Shown here: positions 17,551-28,074 of the stretch, piece by piece
Position numbering within the stretch: the stretch's first letter is position 1
Layout: every line of letters starts with the position of its first letter
Assembly: GCF_003063545.1 (NCBI RefSeq)
Contig: NZ_NESD01000002.1
Location: 434,001 to 498,000 of the forward strand
DNA: 64,000 bases
Reading direction: 5' to 3'
Source: Limnohabitans sp. Jir61
Lineage (GTDB): Bacteria > Pseudomonadota > Gammaproteobacteria > Burkholderiales > Burkholderiaceae_C
Program-made: the position numbers and the translations under genes
The notes under the pieces: generated by a model
Seen by the model: the letters and a program-made list of their open reading frames with translations, nothing else
What the model was told of the DNA's origin: nothing
Databases searched by the model: none

Positions 17551-18422
17551 TGCTCTCGCGTTATTCATGGAAGCAATGGTCAAGGCTGCAAAAAGCCTTG
17601 TTCATTTCATTCGTCTTTCATGGCGCTCTGCTCACGCTGCGCATCGCTGCACCTGAGCGCTTTGACCGCTTGTTCAGCGACGCACCGCTGGACGTGATTT
17701 TGGTCAACACGCGCGCCAAAGCTGATGCACCAGACAAAGCACAAGCGTTGGCGCAAACCCAGCTCGCAGGTGGTGGAGAACTGAAAGAAGGACGAGCCAC
17801 TTCGCCTCTGCCAACGGCCGCCACCACCTCCGTGGGTGAGATGACCGAATCTATACAGCGCCAAGTAGCAGCGATGCGCAAAGAACAATCGCTGCTATTG
17901 GCCCAAGTAAAAAATCTGCTCGCCCAACTGCCGCCACCTCAGCCACAAAAGTCACAAGCTGAACAAGACGCGATTGAACAAAAACGCCGTCAACTACTCA
18001 AGCTCTTGGCAGAGATCGAGGAGCGCATCAACCAAGACAACGCACGCCCTCGCAAACACTACGTGAGCCCCGCCACCAAACAAGTGGCTTATGCGCTTTA
18101 CTACGACACGCTGCGTCGCAAAATCGAAGAACGTGGCACGCGCTATTTCCCTGCAACTAACGGCGGGCAAAAGCTCTATGGTGAATTGACCATGATCATC
18201 ACAGTCAACACCAATGGCCGCGTGTTGGCCACGGAAGTAGTGCAAAGCTCGGGCCAAGCCGACCTTGACCGTCGCGCCCAAGCCATTGCCACAGCCGCAG
18301 GACCCTTTGGCGAATTCACCGAAGAAATGCGCAAGCAAGCTGATCAACTGGCCGTGGTCTCACGCTTCATCTTCAGTCGCAACAACACCTTGCAAACCCG
18401 TGGCGGCGAAGCTGCCAACTAA
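17550..18422 (+). CDS. TonB C-terminal-domain protein
   Basis: A 290-residue inner-membrane-anchored protein. It has an N-terminal transmembrane helix (about residues 15-32), a Gln/Lys/Leu-rich coiled-coil stretch in the middle (about residues 100-160) and a C-terminal TonB-like domain around GELTMIITVNTNGRVLATEVVQSSGQADLD. Such proteins couple proton-motive force to outer-membrane transporters, but no ExbB/ExbD or receptor gene is nearby and the Pro-rich spacer is short. It may instead be a TonB-domain protein with an envelope role. The ATG at 17550 overlaps the preceding stop. Confidence 0.82.
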   Translation: MLSRYSWKQWSRLQKALFISFVFHGALLTLRIAAPERFDRLFSDAPLDVILVNTRAKADAPDKAQALAQTQLAGGGELKEGRATSPLPTAATTSVGEMTESIQRQVAAMRKEQSLLLAQVKNLLAQLPPPQPQKSQAEQDAIEQKRRQLLKLLAEIEERINQDNARPRKHYVSPATKQVAYALYYDTLRRKIEERGTRYFPATNGGQKLYGELTMIITVNTNGRVLATEVVQSSGQADLDRRAQAIATAAGPFGEFTEEMRKQADQLAVVSRFIFSRNNTLQTRGGEAAN

Positions 18423-18439
18423 CGCCAACTCAGCGCCAC

Positions 18440-19174
18440 ATGAACCCCTCACGCTTTCGCCCTTGGCTACGATGGTTGTTACTGGTTTGCGTGGCATGGC
18501 TTGGCTTGCAAGTTTTCTTCTTGGGCCGCATTGCACTCATGGCTCGTCTAGTGCCTGAGTCCACTTCCTTTGAACGCTCGGAGGCTTGGCGCATCTTCAA
18601 TACCAAAGACCGTCTACGTTGGCGACAAGACTGGGTACCTTATATGCAAATTTCAAACAACCTCAAACGTGCCGTGATTGCCTCTGAAGACGATATCTTC
18701 GCGCAACACGATGGCGTGCAATGGGATGCCATCGAAAAAGCATGGGCCAAGAACGCCAAAGCTGAACTGCAGGCCAGCAAAAAAACGCAAGGTAAAGCAG
18801 CACCAAAAGTGGTGGGAGGCTCCACCATCACGCAACAACTGGCAAAGAATTTATTTCTCTCAGGCGAACGTACCTTTATCCGTAAAGGCCAAGAATTTGT
18901 CTTGACCCTGATGCTTGAAAGCGTTCTGAGTAAACAACGCATCCTCGAGATTTATCTCAACCACGTGGAATGGGGCGAAGGCATTTTTGGCGCAGAGGCT
19001 GCAGCACAACACTATTTTCAAAAGCCTGCGTCACAACTCACACCTTGGGAAGCTGGCCGCTTGGCTGTCATGCTGCCGCGCCCCAAGCATTACCAAAAGT
19101 TCCCGCAATCTGAATACCTGCTGGGCCGAACTGAAATCATTTTGATGCGCATGGGTAGCGCACAACTGCCGTAA
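18440..19174 (+). CDS. mtgA: Monofunctional biosynthetic peptidoglycan transglycosylase
   Basis: A GT51 glycosyltransferase that polymerises glycan chains from lipid II without transpeptidase activity. The 244-residue protein has one N-terminal transmembrane helix, then the catalytic SEDDIFAQHDGVQWDAI segment with the catalytic Glu, GGSTITQQLAKNLFLS and YLNHVEWGEGIFGAEAAA. It lies 17 bases after the TonB-like gene and directly abuts ruvC. In my recollection many Comamonadaceae have aroE between the TonB-like gene and mtgA; it is absent here. Confidence 0.94.
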   Translation: MNPSRFRPWLRWLLLVCVAWLGLQVFFLGRIALMARLVPESTSFERSEAWRIFNTKDRLRWRQDWVPYMQISNNLKRAVIASEDDIFAQHDGVQWDAIEKAWAKNAKAELQASKKTQGKAAPKVVGGSTITQQLAKNLFLSGERTFIRKGQEFVLTLMLESVLSKQRILEIYLNHVEWGEGIFGAEAAAQHYFQKPASQLTPWEAGRLAVMLPRPKHYQKFPQSEYLLGRTEIILMRMGSAQLP

Positions 19175-19723
19175 ATGCGAATTCTTGGTATTGACCCCGG
19201 ACTTCGCACCACCGGCTTTGGCGTGGTGGAGAAGCACGGCAGCCAGCTGCTTTATGTAGCCAGCGGCACCATCAAAACCAACAAAGAAGCACAAGGTAAT
19301 TTGGCCGAGCGGCTGAAAGTATTGTTTGATGGCATTCACGAGGTGGTGGAGCGTTACAAACCTGATACTTCGGCAGTCGAAATTGTGTTTGTCAACGTCA
19401 ATCCACAAGCCACGCTCTTGTTAGGTCAAGCGCGAGGAGCATGCATCACTGCGCTAGCCACCTGTAACTTACCAGTCGCCGAATACACTGCGCTACAAAT
19501 GAAGCAAGCGGTAGCGGGCCATGGTTTGGCTAAGAAAGAACAAGTGCAAGAAATGGTAAAGCGCTTACTTAACTTACCTGGCCTACCGGGGCCAGACGCG
19601 GCGGATGCGTTGGGCATTGCGATCACTCATGCACATGCGGGGCACTCGATGGCTAAGCTAGCTATAGCGACTGAATTACAGCGCAGCACAAGTGGCATGT
19701 ACAAGGGGGGACGAAGTCGCTAA
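19175..19723 (+). CDS. ruvC: Holliday-junction resolvase RuvC
   Basis: RuvC cuts Holliday junctions in the RuvABC complex during recombination repair. The 182-residue length is standard. Acidic metal ligands are seen in [28 protein letters not shown] and [16 protein letters not shown]. Its ATG follows the mtgA stop with no gap. The 3' end is only 3 bases from the convergent histidine kinase, leaving no room for a dedicated terminator. ruvA and ruvB are not in the window. Confidence 0.95.
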   Translation: MRILGIDPGLRTTGFGVVEKHGSQLLYVASGTIKTNKEAQGNLAERLKVLFDGIHEVVERYKPDTSAVEIVFVNVNPQATLLLGQARGACITALATCNLPVAEYTALQMKQAVAGHGLAKKEQVQEMVKRLLNLPGLPGPDAADALGIAITHAHAGHSMAKLAIATELQRSTSGMYKGGRSR

Positions 19724-19726
19724 CTC

Positions 19727-21130
19727 TTAGGACTGAAATGCTGGCAAATTTAGCTCAACGATCGCTCCACCGTCGACCACATTCGAAATGTTTAAGCTGC
19801 CACTGTGCATTTCAGCAATCGTGCGTGAGATAGACAGGCCAACACCCAAACCATCCTTTTTGGTAGTCATGAAAGGCTGACCAATTTTATCCTTGAGTTC
19901 ATCTGCAATACCCGAGCCGAAGTCTCTGACTCGCAAAACAACGCGCTCATCCACAGTTTCCAAAGTCACCATGATTCGCTTATTTTTAGTTTCTTGCATC
20001 GCTTGAATGGCATTGCGATATACGTTCAAAACAATTTGAGACAGTTGAACGCGGTCTCCTTCAACGAAGCATGATTCCTCATCCAACTGAAGATCAATCT
20101 TCATATTATTTTTGCGTATTTCGTATGCCAGCAAGTTAGCAACATCTTGCAAAACTGTTCTTAAGTCGACACGCTCATATTCGTTTTGCGCTGGTCGTAT
20201 GAAATTACGAATACGTTCCACAAGGGTCACTGTGCGGTATGTGTTCTTTTCAATTTCCTCTACTGACTCAACAATCTCTTTCATATTTGACTCGCCAGCA
20301 ACCACGCTCGACTTGATAGCTTGAGCATCCATCAAAATCGCGGTTAAGGGTTGACTCAATTCATGTGCAAACGATGAGGACATGGTCCCCAGCGTGCGTT
20401 GTCGCTCCAGCTGTGCAATTTGCTCGCTCAAGCGAATACTTTCATCTTGCCGCGCACGTTGCGCTACAGCATCCATTTCTCTTCTCGTCGATGCTTCTAG
20501 AACCACGCCAACATAGGCAAAGTTTCCAAGAATCGAAATCAAAAAACCTGCGGCCACTGTCAAGTAGCTGTCCACTCCTTGCGAGATCACATCAGGCTCT
20601 GACAATCCCACTAGAGCTCGACTCATTCGTACGAACATCACAATTGACGTAACGCTGTAAACGAACGAAAACCATCTCGCACTTCTGAGCTGATAGCGTT
20701 TTGATATGTGCCAGCCTAAATAGGAAATATAGGTAAAAGCTAAAGTAAAAATGAACATCGAACACGTAAAGCGCAAAACTGAATTCTGCAAAATCTGGCG
20801 ACAAAACTCAAATGCTCCTAAGCTCAGCATCAGCAACGAAAAAATAATGCGGATGGATGTGTTTTGACCCAATGAATACCGCAAAGCTGCGATTTGAATG
20901 GAGATACCACTCCACATCACTAAATTTGCAATCGGGTACGAAACAACAACAGGTAGTAAAGCTCTTAAGCCGACCAGGATCAAACCTATGCCTAAGATCA
21001 CGCCACCTAAGCACCATAGAGTGATGCCACGCGATGGCTGTTTAACCAAAGCCATCCAAACTGTAATCGGCAAAATAAGGTAGAGCAAACCCAGCAACAA
21101 AAACACGGTGGAGACGTGGAATACTGTCAT
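19727..21130 (-). CDS. Membrane sensor histidine kinase (orphan)
   Basis: A 467-residue kinase with about seven hydrophobic helices in residues 5-210, a coiled-coil linker, a HisKA-like dimerisation motif SSFAHELSQPLTAI (phospho-accepting His near residue 256) and an HATPase domain with VLNVYRNAIQAM (N box), RDFGSGI (G1) and GLGVGLSISRTI (G2). The membrane part resembles 7TM-type sensors, and the ligand is unknown. No response regulator is adjacent. The gene is visibly more AT-rich than its neighbours and sits between ruvC and lpxC, suggesting a later insertion. The ATG at 21130 is preferred over an in-frame TTG one codon earlier. Confidence 0.88.
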   Translation of the reverse strand: MTVFHVSTVFLLLGLLYLILPITVWMALVKQPSRGITLWCLGGVILGIGLILVGLRALLPVVVSYPIANLVMWSGISIQIAALRYSLGQNTSIRIIFSLLMLSLGAFEFCRQILQNSVLRFTCSMFIFTLAFTYISYLGWHISKRYQLRSARWFSFVYSVTSIVMFVRMSRALVGLSEPDVISQGVDSYLTVAAGFLISILGNFAYVGVVLEASTRREMDAVAQRARQDESIRLSEQIAQLERQRTLGTMSSSFAHELSQPLTAILMDAQAIKSSVVAGESNMKEIVESVEEIEKNTYRTVTLVERIRNFIRPAQNEYERVDLRTVLQDVANLLAYEIRKNNMKIDLQLDEESCFVEGDRVQLSQIVLNVYRNAIQAMQETKNKRIMVTLETVDERVVLRVRDFGSGIADELKDKIGQPFMTTKKDGLGVGLSISRTIAEMHSGSLNISNVVDGGAIVELNLPAFQS

Positions 21131-21168
21131 CAAGTCCCCCTATTTAAATCACACCAATATCAGACGAC

Positions 21169-22092
21169 TTACCAAGCAGGCGATAGCTGTGCCAGACCAG
21201 GAGGTGCTTTGCGTGCATCGTCAAAGGTCACCACTTCATACGCATCAGGCTGACTGAGCAATTCGCGTAGCAATAAATTATTCATCGCATGACCCGAGCG
21301 GAAGGCCACATATGAAGCCAACAAAGGCTTGCCAATCAAATACAAATCGCCCATGGCATCGAGAATTTTGTGTTTCACAAACTCGTCGTCATAGCGCAAA
21401 CCATCGCTGTTTAGGACCTTGTAGTCATCCATCACGATGGCATTGTCTAATCCGCCGCCCAAGGCGAGGCCGTTGGCACGCATCATTTCCACATCACGCG
21501 TGAAGCCAAATGTACGAGCGCGTGCAATATCACGGGTGTACACATCAGTGTCCATGTCAAACACCACGCTCTGGCCCGTGGAGTCCACCGCGGGATGACG
21601 GAAATCAATTTCAAAGCTCAGCTTGTAGCCGTGGTGAGGCTCAAGACGCGCCCACTTCACATTGGCGCCCTCGCCTTCACGCACTTCCACCGTCTTCAAG
21701 ACGCGAATGAAACGCTTGGGCGCGTTTTGCTCCACGATGCCCGCGCTTTGCAGCAAGAACACAAACGACGAAGCCGAGCCATCAAGAATAGGCACTTCTT
21801 CCGCAGTGATGTCGATGTAGAGGTTATCAATGCCAAGGCCTGCACAGGCCGACATCAAATGCTCTACGGTGAACACCTTCGCACCGCCATTGGAGATGGT
21901 CGAAGCCAACCGCGTATCCGTCACCGCCGTGGCGGTGATCGGAATATCGACAGGCTGCGGCAAATCCACCCGACGAAACACAATGCCCGTGTCGGGTTGC
22001 GCAGGGCGCAATGTCAGCTCCACGCGTTGACCGCTGTGAAGACCGACACCCACCGCTTTGGTGAGGGATTGAAGGGTTCTTTGTTTAAGCAC
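21169..22092 (-). CDS. lpxC: UDP-3-O-acyl-N-acetylglucosamine deacetylase
   Basis: LpxC catalyses the committed zinc-dependent step of lipid A synthesis. The 307-residue protein starts [21 protein letters not shown]. It contains the metal-binding [15 protein letters not shown] (His), the [13 protein letters not shown] segment with the second His and Asp ligands, and the catalytic His in [15 protein letters not shown]. It is the last gene of the dcw cluster, as is usual, 67 bases after ftsZ with a hairpin in the gap. Confidence 0.97.
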   Translation of the reverse strand: MLKQRTLQSLTKAVGVGLHSGQRVELTLRPAQPDTGIVFRRVDLPQPVDIPITATAVTDTRLASTISNGGAKVFTVEHLMSACAGLGIDNLYIDITAEEVPILDGSASSFVFLLQSAGIVEQNAPKRFIRVLKTVEVREGEGANVKWARLEPHHGYKLSFEIDFRHPAVDSTGQSVVFDMDTDVYTRDIARARTFGFTRDVEMMRANGLALGGGLDNAIVMDDYKVLNSDGLRYDDEFVKHKILDAMGDLYLIGKPLLASYVAFRSGHAMNNLLLRELLSQPDAYEVVTFDDARKAPPGLAQLSPAW

Positions 22093-22103
22093 AGTGAGAT
22101 TTT

Positions 22104-22133
22104 AGTGAATCCCCTCCAAAGAGGTGATTCACT
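22104..22133 (-). promoter_or_regulatory. Hairpin between ftsZ and lpxC
   Basis: AGTGAATC pairs with GATTCACT, continued by CCTC with GAGG after one mismatch, around a TTTG loop. It is followed by AAAATCT rather than a T-run. It probably marks an mRNA processing or pausing site between ftsZ and lpxC. Confidence 0.5.
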
Positions 22134-22159
22134 TATTTAATCGCAGTGATTAATGAATC

Positions 22160-23422
22160 TCAATCTGCTTGCTTGCGCAAGAAGGCTGGGATTTCGTAGT
22201 CGTCCATGCCGCCAGACGACAAGGCATCGACCTTGGCAGCTGCCGAGGTGCGGTTGCCACGCCACACGGCGGGAGAGTTCATGGAGTCGTAGTTAGGTTG
22301 CGCCGCAGCGGAACCAAGGCCCAAACCACTGGCCAAACCTGCCAAGCCACCCGTTGCAGCAGCTAACACACCAGCTGGTGATGCATTGTTAGCTTGCGTC
22401 GTTGGGAAGCCCACACCGTCCGTACCTGTGCGCAACACTTGCAACTGAGGCGCAGCGCGGCGGCTGCCGGCCAAACCTGTGGCCACCACGGTGACGCGAA
22501 TTTGGTCGCCCAAGTTTTCGTCGTAAGCAGTACCGTAAATCACGTGTGCATCTGGCGAGGCAAACTTGCGGATGGTGTTCATGGCTTCGCGCGACTCAGA
22601 CAATTTCAAGCCACCCTTGGCTGCGGTGATCAACACCAACACGCCCTTGGCACCCGACATGTCCACGCCTTCCAGCAATGGGCAAGCCACGGCTTGCTCA
22701 GCCGCAATGCGTGCACGGTCTGGGCCGCTGGCAGCTGCTGTGCCCATCATGGCCTTGCCGGTTTCGCTCATCACGGTGCGCACGTCTTCAAAGTCGACGT
22801 TCACCAACGCTTCGACGTTGATGATCTCGGCAATACCGCCGACCGAGTTTTTCAACACGTCGTTGGCAAATGCGAAAGCTTGGTCTTGGCTGGCGTCTTC
22901 GCCCAACACGTCCATCAGCTTTTCGTTCAACACGACGATCAGTGAGTCGACATTGGCTTCGAGTTCGGCCAAGCCTGCTTCAGCATTGTTCATGCGTCGG
23001 CTGCCTTCGAATTCGAAGGGCTTGGTCACCACGCCCACGGTCAAGATACCCATCTCACGAGCCACACGTGCCACCACAGGTGCAGCACCTGTGCCTGTGC
23101 CGCCGCCCATACCTGCTGTGACGAACAACATGTTGGTACCTTCGAGGGCAATGCGGATGTCGTCAATCGCGGCCTCTGCAGCTTCACGGCCGCGGTCTGG
23201 CTTGCTACCAGCGCCCAAACCTGTGGAACCCAACTGAATCACTTTGTGCGCATTGCTCACGCGCAGTGCTTGTGCGTCGGTGTTCGCTGTGACGAACTCC
23301 ACGCCTTGAACGCCAGAGCTGATCATGTGTTCCACAGCGTTACCGCCGCCGCCACCCACGCCAATGACTTTAATTTGGGTGCCTGAGTTGAATGCTTCAA
23401 CTTCGATCATTTCGATGCTCAT
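22160..23422 (-). CDS. ftsZ: Cell division GTPase FtsZ
   Basis: FtsZ polymerises into the Z ring that drives septum formation. The 420-residue protein shows IKVIGVGGGGGNAVEHM, the tubulin signature GGGTGTGAAPVVA, the T7-loop region NVDFEDVRTVM and a flexible linker. The conserved C-terminal peptide DDYEIPAFLRKQ is the docking site for FtsA and other partners. It is separated from ftsA by an unusually long 182-base gap that probably carries its own promoter. Confidence 0.98.
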   Translation of the reverse strand: MSIEMIEVEAFNSGTQIKVIGVGGGGGNAVEHMISSGVQGVEFVTANTDAQALRVSNAHKVIQLGSTGLGAGSKPDRGREAAEAAIDDIRIALEGTNMLFVTAGMGGGTGTGAAPVVARVAREMGILTVGVVTKPFEFEGSRRMNNAEAGLAELEANVDSLIVVLNEKLMDVLGEDASQDQAFAFANDVLKNSVGGIAEIINVEALVNVDFEDVRTVMSETGKAMMGTAAASGPDRARIAAEQAVACPLLEGVDMSGAKGVLVLITAAKGGLKLSESREAMNTIRKFASPDAHVIYGTAYDENLGDQIRVTVVATGLAGSRRAAPQLQVLRTGTDGVGFPTTQANNASPAGVLAAATGGLAGLASGLGLGSAAAQPNYDSMNSPAVWRGNRTSAAAKVDALSSGGMDDYEIPAFLRKQAD

Positions 23423-23519
23423 GATGTTTCTCCTAATCTAAAAATTTTGCAGTTGCCTAAGTCGTTTGTTTTTTGCTTTTGGTTCATCGCGCTCCTTCTA
23501 TGAGGGTGGCGCGTTGGCG

Positions 23520-23549
23520 GCACAGTATCGACATCGTCGATGCCTGTGC
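23520..23549. repeat. Inverted repeat in the ftsA-ftsZ gap
   Basis: GCACAG and ATCGAC pair with GTCGAT and CTGTGC (1- and 2-nt bulge) around an ATC loop. It lies in the 182-base region between ftsA and ftsZ, otherwise free of genes. It may be a protein-binding palindrome or an mRNA hairpin controlling ftsZ dosage. Confidence 0.4.
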
Positions 23550-23604
23550 GGTCGTTGCGGCGGGCTGCCGCGTGCGAGATGGAGCTTGGTGTGTGGAATC
23601 ATGT

Positions 23605-24834
23605 TTAGAAGTTCCCCACAAACCAGTTTTTGATACTGTCCATGAACGAATTGACAGATCCACTCTTTTGTGAAACTTTGAAGCCGCGTTGACGGTCCAC
23701 ACCTGCCTCAGCCAGCAAACCCATGACCGTGGCCGCACGGGGCTGAGCCACCATATCTGCCAAGGCACTGTTGTACTGCGGCACACCGCGGCGTACTGGT
23801 TTCAAGAATATGTCTTCGCCCAACTCAACCATGCCCGGCATGACCGCGCTGCCGCCCGTGAGCACAATGCCTGACGACAACACTTCTTCGTAACCTGAGT
23901 CACGGATGACTTGCTGCACGAGTGAGAAGATTTCTTCCACACGAGGCTCAATCACACCCGCCAACGCTTGACGACTCAACATGCGTGGTGTTCGGTCGCC
24001 GAGGCCCGGCACTTCCACTTGAATATCAGGATCAGCCAGCAACTGCTTGGCGTAGCCAGACTCAATCTTGATTTCTTCTGCGTCCTTGGTCGGCGTGCGC
24101 AAAGCCATCGCGATGTCGCTGGTGATCAAGTCACCCGCAATTGGAATCACCGCCGTATGACGAATCGCGCCATTGGTGAAGATGGCCACATCGGTCGTGC
24201 CTGCACCAATGTCCACCAAGGCCACGCCCAACTCACGCTCGTCATCGGTCAAGACCGACATGCTCGATGCCAATGGGTTGAGCATCAAGCGGTCCACATC
24301 CAAGCCGCAACGACGCACGCACTTGATGATGTTTTCAGCCGCGCTTTGTGCACCTGTGACGATGTGCACTTTGGATTCCAAACGAATGCCGCTCATGCCA
24401 ATCGGCTCGCGCACGTCTTGGCCGTCAATCACAAACTCTTGCGGCTGCACCAACAACAAGCGTTGATCGGTGGAGATGTTGATGGCTTTGGCGGTTTCCA
24501 CCACGCGTGCTACATCGGCTGCCGTGACTTCTTTGTCTTTCACCGCCACCATGCCGGTGGAGTTGATGCCACGAATGTGGCTGCCGGTGATGCCGGTGTA
24601 GACATTCGTGATCTTGCAGTCAGCCATGAACTCGGCTTCTTTCAAAGCCTGCTGAATACTTTGCACGGTCGCGTCGATGTTGACCACCACGCCACGTTTC
24701 AAACCGTTGCTCGGGGCTACGCCCAGGCCTGCAAGTTTCAGCTCGCCATCGGGCAACACTTCGGCCACGACCACCATGACCTTGGCTGTGCCAATGTCTA
24801 AGCCGACCACCAGTTCTTTGTAATCTTTTGCCAT
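23605..24834 (-). CDS. ftsA: Cell division protein FtsA
   Basis: FtsA is the actin-like protein that tethers FtsZ to the membrane and recruits later divisome proteins. The 409-residue protein starts MAKDYKELVVGLDIGTAKV (phosphate-1 motif). It has VDIGAGTTDVAIF (phosphate-2), GIVLTGGSAVMPGM (adenosine motif) and a C-terminal amphipathic helix VNSFMDSIKNWFVGNF that acts as the membrane-targeting sequence. It is flanked by ftsQ and ftsZ in the standard order. Confidence 0.97.
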   Translation of the reverse strand: MAKDYKELVVGLDIGTAKVMVVVAEVLPDGELKLAGLGVAPSNGLKRGVVVNIDATVQSIQQALKEAEFMADCKITNVYTGITGSHIRGINSTGMVAVKDKEVTAADVARVVETAKAINISTDQRLLLVQPQEFVIDGQDVREPIGMSGIRLESKVHIVTGAQSAAENIIKCVRRCGLDVDRLMLNPLASSMSVLTDDERELGVALVDIGAGTTDVAIFTNGAIRHTAVIPIAGDLITSDIAMALRTPTKDAEEIKIESGYAKQLLADPDIQVEVPGLGDRTPRMLSRQALAGVIEPRVEEIFSLVQQVIRDSGYEEVLSSGIVLTGGSAVMPGMVELGEDIFLKPVRRGVPQYNSALADMVAQPRAATVMGLLAEAGVDRQRGFKVSQKSGSVNSFMDSIKNWFVGNF

Positions 24835-24871
24835 AACAGCCTCGTTCTTTCTCTACTTCTCTCTGTGCTCG

Positions 24872-25693
24872 TTAGCGTTTGGAAGACACGTCTTGCGTGC
24901 TCACCCCGCGCACCCGAAGCGCATAACCGTTGTCGTGTCGCAAATCTGCCGATTCAATCGACGTCACTTTGCGACCTAATTTATTTGTCACTTGTGCCAG
25001 TGTTTGTGAGACGCGTTGCACACGCGCCATGACTTCATCCACACCACCGCGGCCTAACTCAATCACTGCGCCGTGCGCCAGTTTGGCGCGCCAGCTCCCG
25101 CGATCGGTCAGCGCCAAACTGTCAACTGGCAGACTCAACGCTTTGAAAGCAGGTTGCAGTGCCAAATACATTTGCAACACTTGTTGTGATTGACTGTCAG
25201 GGCCACTCAAGCGTGGCATCTTGTCGTCATCCAAATCACCCACATTGGCTTCAAACACTTCGCCGTAGCTGTTGACCAAACGTTGCTCACCGTCATCACC
25301 CCAGTACGCCACAGGTTTGTGCTCTTGCAGCGTCACGCGCAAACGGTTGGGAAACTCACGCTGCACCGAAGCCAAACGCACCCATGGCACGCTCTCGAAT
25401 GCACTGCGCACACGCCCCAAATCGGCCGTGAAGAAGTTACCTGTGAACTTGGTCACCACATTGGCGCGCAAGGTCACTTCGTTGTTGTGTTCCACATCGC
25501 CCAGCACCGTGATACCCCGCAGCGCAAACGTAGGCAGTTGCACCAAAGCCCATACACCGCCCACCAACGCACCCACGACTAATCCCACGAACATGAGCGA
25601 TGCCGCCATGTGCATGAGCTTGACGTCAAGCGGCACAGCCACCAAGGCATTCACCTTGGGACGTGGACGCATGTGGGTGTAGCGCGTGGTCAT
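24872..25693 (-). CDS. ftsQ: Cell division protein FtsQ
   Basis: FtsQ is a bitopic membrane protein that links early and late divisome components through FtsB/FtsL. With the start [17 protein letters not shown] it is 273 residues: a short basic cytoplasmic tail, one transmembrane helix (about 31-52), a POTRA domain starting near [24 protein letters not shown], and a beta domain containing [19 protein letters not shown]. The ATG at 25693 overlaps the ddl stop (ATGA); a longer form starting inside ddl is rejected. Confidence 0.93.
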   Translation of the reverse strand: MTTRYTHMRPRPKVNALVAVPLDVKLMHMAASLMFVGLVVGALVGGVWALVQLPTFALRGITVLGDVEHNNEVTLRANVVTKFTGNFFTADLGRVRSAFESVPWVRLASVQREFPNRLRVTLQEHKPVAYWGDDGEQRLVNSYGEVFEANVGDLDDDKMPRLSGPDSQSQQVLQMYLALQPAFKALSLPVDSLALTDRGSWRAKLAHGAVIELGRGGVDEVMARVQRVSQTLAQVTNKLGRKVTSIESADLRHDNGYALRVRGVSTQDVSSKR

Positions 25694-26661
25694 ACGGCTT
25701 TTGGACCTCCGGGGTGATCTAGCGTTGCACTCTCTAACAACATCAAGCACAAGTCTTCGTAACTGATACCCGCCGCACGAGCAGACATGGGCACCAAGGA
25801 GTGGCTGGTCATACCGGGCGATGTATTCATCTCCAGCAAAAATGGTTTGCGGTCAGTGGCGCGCAACATGATGTCAGCACGGCCCCAGCCACGGCAACCC
25901 AATGCACGATATGCGGCCACCACCAAACGTTGAATCTCTTGCTCTTCGGCTTCAGGCAAACCACTTGGGCAGTGGTACTTCACGTCATCGGTGAAGTACT
26001 TGTTGTTGTAGTCATACGCACCATCGGGAGCGGCAATGCGCACCACGGGCAAAGCACGGGCATTTGGGCCGTTGCCCAAGATCGGGCATGTCAACTCTTC
26101 ACCGGTGATGAATTCTTCTGCCAACAAATCGGGGTCGTATCGGGTAGCCAACTGAGCTGCAGCTTGGATCTCGCTCGCTTGCGTGACTTTGCTCATGCCA
26201 ATGGATGAACCTTCACGTGGTGGCTTGACGATCAAAGGCAAGCCGAGCTTGGCAGGAATCGCTTGGATGTTGTCTGCGGTTTGGTCTTCGGGTGACAACC
26301 ACACATAGCCGGGTGTCGACAAACCCACAGCGCTCCACACGCGCTTGGTCATAACTTTGTCCATGGCCATCGCAGAGGCCATCACGCCTGAACCGGTGTA
26401 GGGAATGCCCAGCAACTCCAACGCACCTTGCACGGCACCGTCTTCACCATAGCGGCCATGTAGCGCGATGAAGGCGTGTGTGTAGCCTTCGCGCTTGAGC
26501 TCATCCAAGCTGCGCTCTACTGGGTCAAACGCGGTGGCGTTGACACCCTTGCTTTGCAAAGCCTTGAGCACACCGCTGCCTGACATGATGGACACATCAC
26601 GTTCAGCAGACAGGCCACCCATGAGGACGGCAACTTTGGCAGTGTTGATATTGAAAGTCAT
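25690..26661 (-). CDS. ddl: D-alanine--D-alanine ligase
   Basis: This ATP-grasp enzyme joins two D-Ala for the pentapeptide end of peptidoglycan precursors. The 323-residue protein has [44 protein letters not shown] (quoted in parts of the conserved N-terminal site), [14 protein letters not shown] and the C-terminal [17 protein letters not shown]. Its position between murC and ftsQ corresponds to DdlB in E. coli. Confidence 0.96.
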   Translation of the reverse strand: MTFNINTAKVAVLMGGLSAERDVSIMSGSGVLKALQSKGVNATAFDPVERSLDELKREGYTHAFIALHGRYGEDGAVQGALELLGIPYTGSGVMASAMAMDKVMTKRVWSAVGLSTPGYVWLSPEDQTADNIQAIPAKLGLPLIVKPPREGSSIGMSKVTQASEIQAAAQLATRYDPDLLAEEFITGEELTCPILGNGPNARALPVVRIAAPDGAYDYNNKYFTDDVKYHCPSGLPEAEEQEIQRLVVAAYRALGCRGWGRADIMLRATDRKPFLLEMNTSPGMTSHSLVPMSARAAGISYEDLCLMLLESATLDHPGGPKAV

Positions 26662-26664
26662 GTT

Positions 26665-28074
26665 TTAGCTCTTACGTTGTTGCACCAACTCCAGCACCTT
26701 GGCTGGCACTTGGCCAATCGACCCTGCGCCCATGCACATCACCACATCGCTCGCTTGGGCGTTGTCGGCAATGACCTGGGCCATTTTTTGAATGTCGTCC
26801 ACGAACACCAAGGCTTCATGGCCTGCCACACGCATGGCGCGCGACAGTGCGCGGCCATCGGCAGCGGCAATCGGCGTTTCACCCGCGGCATAAATTTCAG
26901 AGAGCCACAACACATCGGCGCGACCCATGACTTCGACGAAGTCTTCAAAGCAATCGCGCGTGCGGGTGTAGCGGTGTGGCTGGAATGCCAACACCAACCG
27001 GCGGCCAGGAAATGCACCACGCGCTGCCGCCAGAGTGGCAGCCACTTCCACCGGGTGATGGCCATAGTCTTCGATGAGGGTAAATTCGCCACCCGTTTTC
27101 GCAGCCACTTCACCGTGACGTTGGAAGCGACGCCCCACCCCTTTGAACTCGGCCAAGGCTTTTTGCAATGCCTCATCCGGCACGTTCAACTCCACTGCAA
27201 TCGCAATCGCAGCCAAGGCATTGAGCACGTTGTGCTCCCCCGCCAGGTTGAGCGTGATGTCGAGGTCAGGCAATGTCACACCGTTACGGCGCTGCACCGT
27301 GAAGCACATGCGGCCGTTGTCAGCGCGCACATTCACCGCGCGCACTTGCGCTTCTTCGTTGAAGCCGTAGCTGGTGATGGGGCGTGACACCTCGGGCAAG
27401 ATGCTGCGCACTGCGGCATCGTCCGTGCACAAAATCGCTGCACCGTAAAAAGGCATGCGGTGCAAGAACTCGATGAACGCACCCTTCAACTTGTTGAAGT
27501 CATGACCATAGGTGTCCATGTGGTCGGCGTCGATGTTGGTCACCACGGCCATCACGGGCAAGAGGTTCAAGAACGATGCGTCTGACTCGTCGGCTTCCAC
27601 CACGATGTAGTCGCCCGAACCCAGCTTGGCATTCGCGCCTGCACTGTTGAGCTTGCCGCCAATCACAAACGTGGGGTCCATGCCGGCTTCAGCCAACACG
27701 CTGGCCACCAAACTGGTGGTGGTGGTTTTGCCGTGCGTGCCAGCGATGGCTACGCCAGTTTTGAGACGCATCAACTCTGCCAACATCACGGCGCGTGGCA
27801 CGACGGGAATCAGCTTGGCGTGTGCTGCCACCACTTCAGGGTTGTCTGCGTGCACCGCAGTGGACGTAACCACCGCATCGGCACCTGCAATGTTTTTGGC
27901 ATCATGGCCCACATGGGTTTGGATGCCCAAGCTTTGCAGGCGTTTTAAGGCCGCGCTGTCTGACAAATCGGAACCTGACACGGCGTAGCCCAAGTTCAAC
28001 AACACTTCAGCAATGCCGCTCATGCCTGCGCCGCCGATGCCGACGAAATGGATGTGACGAATGGCGTGTTTCAT
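26665..28074 (-). CDS. murC: UDP-N-acetylmuramate--L-alanine ligase
   Basis: MurC adds L-Ala to UDP-MurNAc, the first amino acid of the stem peptide. With the start [18 protein letters not shown] it has 469 residues. It shows [13 protein letters not shown] (P-loop), [16 protein letters not shown] (distinguishing MurC from Mpl) and [16 protein letters not shown]. The ATG at 28074 overlaps the murG stop (TAATG); an N-terminally longer frame lies inside murG and is not plausible. Confidence 0.97.
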   Translation of the reverse strand: MKHAIRHIHFVGIGGAGMSGIAEVLLNLGYAVSGSDLSDSAALKRLQSLGIQTHVGHDAKNIAGADAVVTSTAVHADNPEVVAAHAKLIPVVPRAVMLAELMRLKTGVAIAGTHGKTTTTSLVASVLAEAGMDPTFVIGGKLNSAGANAKLGSGDYIVVEADESDASFLNLLPVMAVVTNIDADHMDTYGHDFNKLKGAFIEFLHRMPFYGAAILCTDDAAVRSILPEVSRPITSYGFNEEAQVRAVNVRADNGRMCFTVQRRNGVTLPDLDITLNLAGEHNVLNALAAIAIAVELNVPDEALQKALAEFKGVGRRFQRHGEVAAKTGGEFTLIEDYGHHPVEVAATLAAARGAFPGRRLVLAFQPHRYTRTRDCFEDFVEVMGRADVLWLSEIYAAGETPIAAADGRALSRAMRVAGHEALVFVDDIQKMAQVIADNAQASDVVMCMGAGSIGQVPAKVLELVQQRKS

